10,149 nucleotides of DNA, from positions 1 through 10,149 of the forward strand of contig DATIBL010000015.1 in assembly GCA_035457505.1 (NCBI GenBank), written 5' to 3'. Source of the DNA: DATIBL01 sp035457505 (GTDB taxonomy: Bacteria; Patescibacteriota; Minisyncoccia; Phycocordibacterales; UBA6899). The translations under genes and the position numbers were made by a program. This document shows positions 1 through 4,429 of this stretch, one piece after another. The first letter of the stretch is position 1; every line of letters begins with the position of its first letter. The notes beneath the pieces were generated by a model. That model was not told where the DNA came from. It saw only the letters and a list, made by a program, of their open reading frames with translations, and ran no database searches.

Positions 1-1076
1 CCTCCGGCGGCTGCGGGTCTTCCGCCGCGTGTATGACTTCTTCGAGTCAATTCGCAAATCGTGCCTCAACGACCCAGCATCTGTCGTTCCCGACGACGGT
101 GAGCTTTACGGAGGGGCAGATCATGGAAGATCCGTCGAATGAGACAACCGCGCTTACGCTTCCGGACGGAAAGGTGATGGAAGTGGAGTACAACTTCCAA
201 ATGACGGCTTTTGCTGTCGATGCGGCGTATTGTCTGCGCTCCACCGATGGTGGCACTGCGCTCGATAATTATTCGCGTGTCGCTGAGGTTACCATTCTTC
301 ATGCGCCGATCATCTCGAACTTCTCGTTTAATGACGATCGCTCTGTCGCGCTCACGGAAGGAACGACGACGCGGATCTTTGCGACCGGGACCGTCTCCGA
401 CCTGAACGGCTATGCAGATATCGTGGCTGCGACCGGAACATATTGGCGCTCCGGTGTTTCGGGAACCAATTTCTGCAGTGCGAACGACAACAATTGCTAC
501 CAGATCGCCTCGACCTCCTGCACGCTTTCTGCATGTGCGGGGAACAGCTGTACGCTCGCGTGTTCCGCGTTTCTGCAGTTCTTCGCAGATCCGACCGACA
601 TCGGAACATATGCGAGCGAGCAGTGGGACGCCAAGGTCGATGTCTGGGATACGTCGAATTCTCATCGCACGGCAACGAGCGGCGAGGAGCTCTTCACACT
701 CAGAGCGATCTCGATGCCCGCGGATATCAACTACGGTTCTGTTGTTGTCGGTACGGATACGGGATCGACGAACGCCTCGACGAGCGTGACAAACACTGGA
801 AATTCTCAGATCGATCTCCTGGTGTCCGGGACCGACATGACCTCCGGTCCGTCGACGATCGCCGCTGAAGAGCAGAAATTCGCAACCAGCACGTTCACGT
901 ACTCGAGCTGTACGCTCTGTGCGATCCTTTCGACGACCACCCAAGCCTTCCCGCTTGGACTCGCGAAACCGACCACCACGGTTCCGGTGCTGGATCGCAT
1001 TTATTGGGGTATCCGAATTCCTTCGGGGACGGCGGCGACGGTGCATTCGGGGTCGAATACCTTCATCGCCAATTAG
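1..1076 (+). CDS. Secreted/surface Cys-rich Ig-like protein, 3' end only
   Basis: The reading frame is open from the first bases of the window (first full codon at base 3), so this is the C-terminal part of a longer gene. The ATG at 33 is probably internal. The last 347 residues (numbered from base 33) are rich in Ser, Thr, Gly and Asp, as in exported cell-surface proteins. Visible landmarks are AYCLRSTDGGTALDNYS (about 65-80), a Cys-rich stretch (C148 to C177, seven Cys), a segment with DINYGSVVVGTDTG (231-244), and a C-terminal YWGIRIPSG block (324-332). The Cys-rich stretch and the C-terminus match, in order, the protein at 8083-9912 (RSGV, NNCY, ADPTD versus AEATD, SGTDM versus YGTDM, QKFATST versus QKYATSS, YWGIRIP versus FWGVLVP), so the two are paralogs. 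The gene ends in TAG, and a structured repeat starts 18 bases later. The molecular function is unknown; adhesion or surface display is inferred. Confidence 0.85.
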   Translation, partial: SGGCGSSAACMTSSSQFANRASTTQHLSFPTTVSFTEGQIMEDPSNETTALTLPDGKVMEVEYNFQMTAFAVDAAYCLRSTDGGTALDNYSRVAEVTILHAPIISNFSFNDDRSVALTEGTTTRIFATGTVSDLNGYADIVAATGTYWRSGVSGTNFCSANDNNCYQIASTSCTLSACAGNSCTLACSAFLQFFADPTDIGTYASEQWDAKVDVWDTSNSHRTATSGEELFTLRAISMPADINYGSVVVGTDTGSTNASTSVTNTGNSQIDLLVSGTDMTSGPSTIAAEEQKFATSTFTYSSCTLCAILSTTTQAFPLGLAKPTTTVPVLDRIYWGIRIPSGTAATVHSGSNTFIAN

Positions 1077-1094
1077 CGGACCTGTATGACGGGC

Positions 1095-1158
1095 GCATTC
1101 CTTGGCTTTCCTTCAGAAAGTCCGGTCACCATATAGGAATATGTCTTCCGGACATTTC
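1095..1158 (+). repeat. Structured intergenic repeat M1, copy A
   Basis: This 64-base element is identical to 3391-3456 except for a two-base deletion near its 5' end (GCATTCC against GCATATTCC). It contains a hairpin with arms GTCCGG (1120-1125) and CCGGAC (1148-1153). Inside that lies a second stem, CATAT (1130-1134) with ATATG (1139-1143), closing an AGGA loop. A small upstream hairpin CTTTC/GAAAG closes a CTTCA loop. It starts 18 bases after the stop codon of the surface-protein gene. It has no good U-tract after the stem, so it is not a standard intrinsic terminator, although it could protect a 3' end. No coding function is seen. The strand is assigned by its position downstream of a plus-strand gene. 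Confidence 0.85.
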
Positions 1159-1161
1159 TTT

Positions 1162-1208
1162 AGTCCAAGCCTACGGACTGCATCTCGTCATGCAGGTCCT
1201 TAGAGTGG
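1162..1208 (+). repeat. Hairpin repeat M2, copy 1
   Basis: This is one of four related units in the window. The core is AGTCC, the loop AAGCCTAC, then GGACT, followed by GCATC-CGTC and AGGTCCTTAGAGTGG. It follows M1 copy A immediately. It differs from copy 2 (1291-1338) mainly in the loop and in a four-base variable patch. The loop sequence AAGCC is constant in all four copies. Confidence 0.75.
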
Positions 1209-1263
1209 GCTTAAAAGCAAAGCTCTGCGCCTCGGATTTCATCCACCTCACGCAGTTCCTGAT

Positions 1264-1338
1264 GGTCGTATTGGGTCTCGAAATCTCTCTCAGTCCAAGC
1301 CTTCGGACTGCATCCCGTCGTAAAGGTCCTTAGAGTGG
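1264..1338 (+). repeat. Hairpin repeat M2, copy 2, with shared upstream arm
   Basis: The unit is preceded by a conserved arm, GGTCG-ATTG-GTCTCGAAATCTCTCTC (1264-1290), which also precedes M2 copy 4 at 3586-3612. The hairpin CAGTCC/GGACTG closes the loop AAGCCTTC (1291-1310). GCATCCCGTC and AGGTCCTTAGAGTGG follow. Bases 1209-1263 between the M2 copies show nothing recognisable. A plus-strand ORF that could be drawn through this region is judged spurious. Confidence 0.7.
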
Positions 1339-1346
1339 ATTTATTG

Positions 1347-1376
1347 AAAACAAAAACCCGCCGGTTATTCGGCGGG
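1347..1376 (-). terminator. Intrinsic terminator of the minus-strand gene, overlapping its last codons
   Basis: The arms CCCGCCG (1357-1363) and CGGCGGG (1370-1376) are perfect complements around a six-base loop. Read on the minus strand, the stem is followed at once by TTTTTGTTTTC. The TAA stop of the 136-aa gene (1365-1367) lies inside the loop, so the upstream arm of the stem encodes the final Pro-Ala codons. Confidence 0.85.
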
Positions 1377-1775
1377 AGGAGAGGAGGGGTATTGGACATA
1401 TCGGTGTGAGATCTGGCAGACGACGTCGATCGTGTTGTCGAGGCCGAGCAATGTTCTCAAGCGCTCTGAGAGTTCGCGAGGAAATTGCAGCGTTTTGTCG
1501 ATTGATCCGTAGGGGATCGGTTCTCCGCTCTCGCGGGAGGCGAGTTCTTCGATTTCGATTGAGATAAACGACCGGAGTTCGCTGAGGTGCCCGGATGCCT
1601 TTGTGCCAAATCGTGCGATCTTGATCTCGTACGGAAATACCTGTTCGCGATTGACGATCGCGATCGCCGCAGCGAGCCTTCGAGAGAGCTCGGCGTCGAA
1701 GTGTGCCGAGGCGTCCCACATCCGGTCGATCGCGCGCTGCCAGATCCCAAACCTGCGCATGAGCGGAGTCTCCAT
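1365..1775 (-). CDS. Hypothetical 136-aa protein
   Basis: I do not recognise a family. The product has no signal peptide or membrane segment and looks cytoplasmic. It begins METPLMRRFGIWQRAIDRMW, has a helix-prone N-terminal half (to about residue 45) and a charged middle (EIKIARFGTKASGHLSELR). It continues with a segment ending LQFPRELSERLRTLLGLDN and a short tail, PSSPPAE. The ORF is supported by a plausible promoter upstream (TTGACG, 16 bases, TAGGAT at 1829-1802) and a strong terminator at its stop. Another frame (start near 1789) overlaps it but runs past neither signal. The ATG at 1775 has only a weak GGGG-type Shine-Dalgarno. The gene is divergent from the FN3 gene, with about 100 bases between start codons, and lies between the two structured repeats. 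It could be a small regulator or a partner of the FN3 gene, but nothing in the sequence shows this. Confidence 0.65.
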   Translation of the reverse strand: METPLMRRFGIWQRAIDRMWDASAHFDAELSRRLAAAIAIVNREQVFPYEIKIARFGTKASGHLSELRSFISIEIEELASRESGEPIPYGSIDKTLQFPRELSERLRTLLGLDNTIDVVCQISHRYVQYPSSPPAE

Positions 1776-1801
1776 GACTTTAACCCCATGAATCTTTCAA
1801 C

Positions 1802-1829
1802 ATCCTATGCCCATAGTACTGTTCGTCAA
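1802..1829 (-). promoter_or_regulatory. Candidate sigma-70 promoter for the minus-strand 136-aa gene
   Basis: On the minus strand, TTGACG (1829-1824) is followed after 16 bases by TAGGAT (1807-1802). The start codon lies 26 bases beyond the -10. Spacing and sequence fit a housekeeping promoter. It fires away from the FN3 promoter at 1863-1868. Confidence 0.5.
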
Positions 1830-1851
1830 TCGGGTGAATGTGCATGTCTTG

Positions 1852-1868
1852 GGACTTGTCTATATAAT
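1852..1868 (+). promoter_or_regulatory. Promoter of the FN3 gene, perfect TATAAT 8 bases before ATG
   Basis: TATAAT (1863-1868) is consensus, and the ATG follows after only eight bases, so a start about seven bases downstream gives an almost leaderless mRNA. I see no clear -35 hexamer at the usual distance. The block GGACTT, 5 bases, TATAATAGAG is shared with the ABC ATPase promoter at 4405-4424, where the gap is 4 bases. Confidence 0.7.
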
Positions 1869-1876
1869 AGAGTGGT

Positions 1877-3370
1877 ATGCGGTTCTTCCGCGATCGAAAA
1901 GCGATCTTCGGCGGCGCGGTTTTGCTCGCCGTTTTTTCCCTACCGAGCGTTCTTTTTGCACAGACGGGGACGGGGGATCGGGAACCGCCCAAGCTTTCCG
2001 GTGTTTCGATCGTGAGCGTCACGGCGACCTCTGCCATCGTCACGTGGTCCACGGATGAGGATGCCGATTCGCTGGTGAACTTCGGTTTGACGAAGAACTA
2101 CGGCATCGCGCGAGACCCTCTCCCGGACAAGAAGCAGCATCGCGTCATTCTCTCCGAGCTCGAACCTTCGACGATCTACCATTTTCGCGTTGTCTCCTCC
2201 GATCTCTATGGGAATCAGGCGCTTTCGGGAGACTACATTCTTGCCACAAAGTCGGAGAAGCCCGATGAGAAACTCCAGGACCTTCCGATGGAGGAACGGG
2301 TGAATGTCGAGCGGGCGATCGACGCGGTCGAGGAACTTCGCACCGAGGATGGCTTGCGTGCCGTCCAGAGTGCGGTCGAGCTTCGGGCGCGAGAAGTACT
2401 CGGTGCTCCGGAGATCATCGGCAATCCGCGTCGTGTCGAAGATATCGGCGCTGATTACGTTGTGATCTCCTGGGGAACCAACCAGGATGCGAACTCGGTG
2501 GTTCGATATGCGCGCGAGGCAGATTTTCGTGCCGGGTCCGATGACCCGTATACGACCGAAGCGGGGGAGCGTGATGTGTATACGCGCGATCATAAAGTGC
2601 GCGTCACCGGCTTGATCCCTGGCACGACGTATCATTTCCGTGTCGAATCGGAGACTGAACTTGGCCAATCTGTTTCTTCGAACGACGATACCTTTACGAC
2701 GAAGGCAGTCCTCCCGGCGATCTCTGGATTCCGGATCGTGAAGGTCGAAGAAACCTCCGCCACGCTGACCTGGCGGACGAATGTTCCCGCAGCCGGAACG
2801 GTCGAGTATACGGATACGCGGACGCGGCAGACCCGCACGGCAGGCAGCGCGATCTTTGCCTCGACGCAGACGGTAAAGATCTCTGACTTGCGGCTCGGAA
2901 CTCGGTACCAAGTCGTCGTGAAGGCGGAGAATGCGGTCGGAGAAAAGATCTCTTCGAATCCGCTCTTCTTTACGACGACCCGCGACACGGCAGCGCCGCT
3001 CATTTCGAAGGTGTCGAACGAGTCGACGCTCTATCCGCAGGCAGACGCGAAAGTGCAGACGATCGTGTCATGGGGAACTGACGAGTCCTCGTATTGCGAG
3101 TTCTTCTATCGCGAAGGTCTTGCGCCGAACATCGAGCCGCGCGGACTTGGGGAGGAAAAGGAGCCTCGGACCAACCATGTCCAAGTCGTGACGGAGTTTC
3201 TGCCGTCGACCGTGTATCAGTTCTGGGTCGAGTGTAAGGATCACGCGGGGAATGAGACCAAGTCCGAGAATTTTGTACTCTTTACGCCGAATAAAGAAAA
3301 GTCGATCATCGACATCATTCTTGAGAATTTTGAGGGGGCGTTTGGGTGGGTGAAGAACATCGGCAAATAG
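1877..3370 (+). CDS. Secreted protein with four fibronectin type III-like domains
   Basis: This is a 497-aa exported protein. Residues 1-29 form a signal peptide (basic RFFRDRK, hydrophobic core, cleavage near LFAQ). FN3-like beta-sandwich domains lie at about 38-125, 178-275, 278-368 and 372-470. Each shows the family pattern: a WxTxxxxxxxV-like strand (VTWSTDEDADSLVNFG, VISWGTNQDANSVVRY, LTWRTNVPAAGTVEYT, VSWGTDESSYCEFFY) and then L-P-TxYxFxV (STIYHFRVVS, TTYHFRVES, TRYQVVVKA, TVYQFWVECKD). This resembles the FN3 domain at the N-terminus of purple acid phosphatases, but no phosphatase domain is present. A charged helical linker (about 128-178) separates domains 1 and 2. Two Cys in domain 4 (C407, C453) could form a disulfide. 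The tail (472-497) is amphipathic and has no sortase motif. Its role is probably surface binding or a scaffold. The start is fixed by the -10 box; there is no Shine-Dalgarno. Confidence 0.9.
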   Translation: MRFFRDRKAIFGGAVLLAVFSLPSVLFAQTGTGDREPPKLSGVSIVSVTATSAIVTWSTDEDADSLVNFGLTKNYGIARDPLPDKKQHRVILSELEPSTIYHFRVVSSDLYGNQALSGDYILATKSEKPDEKLQDLPMEERVNVERAIDAVEELRTEDGLRAVQSAVELRAREVLGAPEIIGNPRRVEDIGADYVVISWGTNQDANSVVRYAREADFRAGSDDPYTTEAGERDVYTRDHKVRVTGLIPGTTYHFRVESETELGQSVSSNDDTFTTKAVLPAISGFRIVKVEETSATLTWRTNVPAAGTVEYTDTRTRQTRTAGSAIFASTQTVKISDLRLGTRYQVVVKAENAVGEKISSNPLFFTTTRDTAAPLISKVSNESTLYPQADAKVQTIVSWGTDESSYCEFFYREGLAPNIEPRGLGEEKEPRTNHVQVVTEFLPSTVYQFWVECKDHAGNETKSENFVLFTPNKEKSIIDIILENFEGAFGWVKNIGK

Positions 3371-3390
3371 GTTAGCGACCTTGAGTTTCC

Positions 3391-3456
3391 GCATATTCCT
3401 TGGCTTTCCTTCAGAAAGTCCGGTCACCATATAGGAATATGTCTTCCGGACATTTC
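3391..3456 (+). repeat. Structured intergenic repeat M1, copy B
   Basis: This 66-base element starts 21 bases after the FN3 stop codon and matches copy A (1095-1158) at all but a two-base indel. The hairpin arms are GTCCGG (3418-3423) and CCGGAC (3446-3451), with inner stem CATAT (3428-3432)/ATATG (3437-3441). In this copy CATATTCC (3392-3399) can also pair with GGAATATG (3434-3441). That pairing crosses the GTCCGG/CCGGAC stem and would make an H-type pseudoknot, or an alternative fold. Confidence 0.85.
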
Positions 3457-3458
3457 CT

Positions 3459-3505
3459 CAGTCCAAGCCCGCGGACTCCGCGAAACCGCAAGGTCGCAGA
3501 GAGTT
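3459..3505 (+). repeat. Hairpin repeat M2, copy 3 (diverged)
   Basis: CAGTCC, AAGCCCGC and GGACT keep the M2 hairpin. The downstream half is changed (CCGCGAAACCGCAAGGTCGCAGAGAG in place of GCATCCCGTC and AGGTCCTTAGAGTGG). It follows M1 copy B directly, in the same order as at 1095-1208. Bases 3506-3585 contain nothing I can name. Confidence 0.6.
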
Positions 3506-3585
3506 TAAATTTAATCGCCTCGTCACCGTACACAGCTCCCTCCGAGATCGCTTTCCCCGTGCCTCGAACTCGCCTCACTTCAGGA

Positions 3586-3658
3586 GGTCGCATTGAGTCT
3601 CGAAATCTCTCTCTGTCCAAGCCGTCGGACTGCATCCCGTCCTGAAGGTCCTTGGGAT
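3586..3658 (+). repeat. Hairpin repeat M2, copy 4, with shared upstream arm
   Basis: This is the same arrangement as 1264-1338. It has an arm with GGTCGCATTGAGTCTCG and AAATCTCTCTC, then TGTCC, the loop AAGCCGTC, GGACTG, CATCCCGTC and AAGGTCCTTGG. With copies 1-3 it shows that the whole M1-M2-spacer-M2 block (244 and 268 bases) is duplicated in direct orientation around the 136-aa and FN3 genes. Confidence 0.7.
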
Positions 3659-3690
3659 ACTGCAGTCATCTTGTCATGCTGAAAATTTTG

Positions 3691-3730
3691 GCCAGTCGTC
3701 ACCATATGCGACATATGGCTCCGTCGGATG
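3691..3730 (+). repeat. Possible degenerate M1 hairpin
   Basis: CCATATG (3702-3708) and CATATGG (3712-3718) form a perfect stem with a CGA loop. The flanks resemble the M1 core: GTCACCATAT is shared exactly, and CTCCGTCGGATGG parallels CTTCCGGACATTT. The outer stem is not conserved, so this may be a worn third copy or a chance resemblance. Confidence 0.35.
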
Positions 3731-3744
3731 GCTAATCCTCGTGT

Positions 3745-3780
3745 AAAAAAGTGACACCCCTGCCAATTGTGGCAGGGGTG
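3745..3780 (-). terminator. Intrinsic terminator of small unit A
   Basis: CACCCCTGCC (3755-3764) and GGCAGGGGTG (3771-3780) make a perfect 10-bp stem with a six-base loop. On the minus strand it is followed by TCACTTTTTTACAC. No larger minus-strand gene lies upstream of it, only the mini-ORF at 3952-3869. This points to a short independent transcript. Confidence 0.85.
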
Positions 3781-3868
3781 GGTTGGGTTGTCTTCGCGGG
3801 GATTCACGAAGAGTGACTGATCCATCTTGAGCGAGGACGCTCGCAGCAGATCAGCCGATGCCGATGAT

Positions 3869-3952
3869 TCAGCCGTCCCAGATCGGGATCGGACTGGGGC
3901 CGCAGATGATGGTTTCGGTGCTCTCTCGTCCCATCGTGCTAGGCGGATCCAT
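3869..3952 (-). CDS. Mini-ORF A, 27 aa, starts Met-Asp-Pro-Pro
   Basis: The ORF reads ATG to TGA on the minus strand and encodes MDPPSTMGRESTETIICGPS followed by PIPIWDG. Start support is unusually good for this window: AAGGAGGT (3964-3957) lies four bases before the ATG, whereas the larger genes lack a Shine-Dalgarno. Over the 21 bases from GGAG through the fourth codon it matches mini-ORF B at 16 positions. Both peptides begin MDPP and then diverge. There is no signal peptide or membrane segment, so a typical type I toxin or secreted pheromone is not suggested. It may be a true micropeptide, a leader peptide, or a decoy ribosome site in an RNA. It is too short for codon statistics. Confidence 0.45.
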   Translation of the reverse strand: MDPPSTMGRESTETIICGPSPIPIWDG

Positions 3953-4005
3953 TTGGACCTCCTTCCAAGGTGCTCGTATGCGCCCCATGCGCATACGTGA
4001 AGACG

Positions 4006-4033
4006 AGTGTGCCACATCTCAGAATTTTTGCAA
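4006..4033 (-). promoter_or_regulatory. Candidate promoter of small unit A
   Basis: On the minus strand, TTGCAA (4033-4028) is followed after 16 bases by CACACT (4011-4006). It is weak by consensus. Over these 28 bases, however, it matches the much better promoter of unit B at 20 positions, including an identical TGAGAT in the spacer, so it looks like a diverged homologous promoter. Confidence 0.45.
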
Positions 4034-4038
4034 TCACT

Positions 4039-4073
4039 TTTCTTTCACAATACTGAGCCAAATGTGAAAGAAA
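4039..4073. repeat. Perfect 11-bp inverted repeat between the two small units
   Basis: TTTCTTTCACA (4039-4049) and TGTGAAAGAAA (4063-4073) are exact complements separated by 13 bases. The repeat sits just upstream of the -35 of unit A and downstream of the terminator of unit B. It could be an operator for a dimeric regulator. It is AT-rich and has no U-tract on either side that would make it a good terminator. Confidence 0.6.
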
Positions 4074-4103
4074 GCATGGATGAAGCGCTTCGGGTTTCTG
4101 TAT

Positions 4104-4135
4104 AAAAAAGCTGTGCCCCCTCGGTTGAGGGGGCA
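4104..4135 (-). terminator. Intrinsic terminator of small unit B
   Basis: TGCCCCCTC (4114-4122) and GAGGGGGCA (4127-4135) form a perfect 9-bp stem with a four-base loop. Minus-strand reading continues CAGCTTTTTTATACAG. It is a very strong terminator with no long gene upstream of it, as in unit A. Confidence 0.88.
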
Positions 4136-4188
4136 GGTGGTGGGCATTGGCCGCCGACGGGATTGTCGGGGGCCTGGCCGGCGCCGGA

Positions 4189-4248
4189 TCAGGAGGTCAT
4201 CAGATTCATCAGATTTACATTGCTCTGGTCGGTCATCGGGGGATCCAT
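4189..4248 (-). CDS. Mini-ORF B, 19 aa, starts Met-Asp-Pro-Pro
   Basis: The peptide is MDPPMTDQSNVNLMNLMTS, ending in TGA. GGAG (4258-4255) lies six bases before the ATG. The sequence GGAG, six bases, ATGGATCC, one base, CC is shared with mini-ORF A. The peptide is polar and Met- and Asn-rich, with no membrane segment. Conservation is concentrated at the ribosome-binding site and first codons. This fits either a peptide whose N-terminus matters or an RNA element in which the initiation region is the functional part. Confidence 0.45.
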   Translation of the reverse strand: MDPPMTDQSNVNLMNLMTS

Positions 4249-4315
4249 CAGGTTCTCCGGTGTGAAAAGGAACGTATACCCGCTTCGCTGTTGATGCTAG
4301 CCAAGCTCGTGTAGC

Positions 4316-4343
4316 AGTATAGCAGATCTCAAAATATTGTCAA
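4316..4343 (-). promoter_or_regulatory. Strong promoter of small unit B
   Basis: On the minus strand, TTGACA (4343-4338, perfect -35) is followed after 16 bases by TATACT (4321-4316, five of six). It is the only promoter in the window with both hexamers close to consensus. It diverges from the ABC ATPase promoter about 70 bases away. Confidence 0.8.
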
Positions 4344-4404
4344 TACCCAATGACAAGATGGCGAAATCCCCAGCAATCACAGGCCGTTTTCGGTATTTCC
4401 TTCT

Positions 4405-4420
4405 GGACTTCCTATATAAT
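4405..4420 (+). promoter_or_regulatory. Promoter of the ABC transporter locus, TATAAT 9 bases before ATG
   Basis: The perfect TATAAT at 4415-4420 precedes the ATG at 4430 by nine bases. GGACTT at 4405-4410 and TATAATAGAG are shared with the FN3 gene promoter. No convincing -35 is seen. The transcript would be leaderless or nearly so. Confidence 0.7.
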
Positions 4421-4429
4421 AGAGAGAGC

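Larger units (their letters stand above)
3745..4000 (-). ncRNA. Small transcription unit A (about 255 nt, sRNA or small mRNA)
   Basis: The predicted transcript runs from about 4000 (six bases beyond the -10 at 4011-4006) to the terminator at 3745. Its 5' end carries a perfect 9-bp hairpin (CGTATGCGC at 3975-3983 with GCGCATACG at 3989-3997). A strong Shine-Dalgarno and a 27-codon ORF follow. A 3' region after the ORF holds a GAGCG/CGCTC hairpin and a TCTTCG/CGAAGA hairpin before the terminator. The same order of parts recurs in unit B (4104-4309), and the promoter and start-codon regions of the two can be aligned. The transcript could act as an RNA, as a small mRNA, or as both. I recognise no known sRNA family. 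Confidence 0.55.
4104..4309 (-). ncRNA. Small transcription unit B (about 205 nt, sRNA or small mRNA)
   Basis: The predicted RNA starts about seven bases beyond a near-consensus promoter (-10 at 4321-4316) and ends at the terminator at 4104. It contains a 60-base 5' region, GGAG six bases before an ATG, a 19-codon ORF, and a GC-rich 3' region with short hairpins (for example CCGAC/GTCGG near 4152-4168). Promoter and start-codon region align with unit A, so the two are likely tandem paralogs transcribed separately in the same direction. Confidence 0.6.

Noticed and set aside
66..1046. Long minus-strand ORF (326 aa) antisense to the left surface-protein gene
   Set aside because: Its composition is dominated by Arg with scattered Cys, typical of a shadow frame in this GC-rich sequence. 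The plus-strand frame has real domain features and a paralog.
1004..1333. Plus-strand ORF through repeat block A, and a similar one at 3400-3645 through block B
   Set aside because: The repeat DNA is conserved with a two-base indel, and the two ORFs read it differently. The conservation follows hairpins, not a reading frame.
1940..2911. Long minus-strand ORF (323 aa) opposite the FN3 gene
   Set aside because: It is rich in Arg, with no recognisable domain or start signal. The plus frame encodes clear FN3 repeats and a signal peptide.
3580..4017. Minus-strand ORF (145 aa) spanning small unit A and beyond
   Set aside because: It reads straight through a strong terminator and into block B, and has no ribosome-binding site at its start.
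3745..4248. Reading through TGA (Gly or selenocysteine) to extend both mini-ORFs to a shared Leu-Phe-Tyr-Thr ending
   Set aside because: The extended frames look Gly-rich, but the shared ending is just the terminator U-tract in one frame. The ABC ATPase ends with TGA, and the large genes need no TGA as a sense codon, so the code appears standard.
4337..4429. Upstream in-frame start for the ABC ATPase
   Set aside because: It would place the TATAAT inside the gene and add a tail not typical of the family. The ATG at 4430 fits both promoter and domain.
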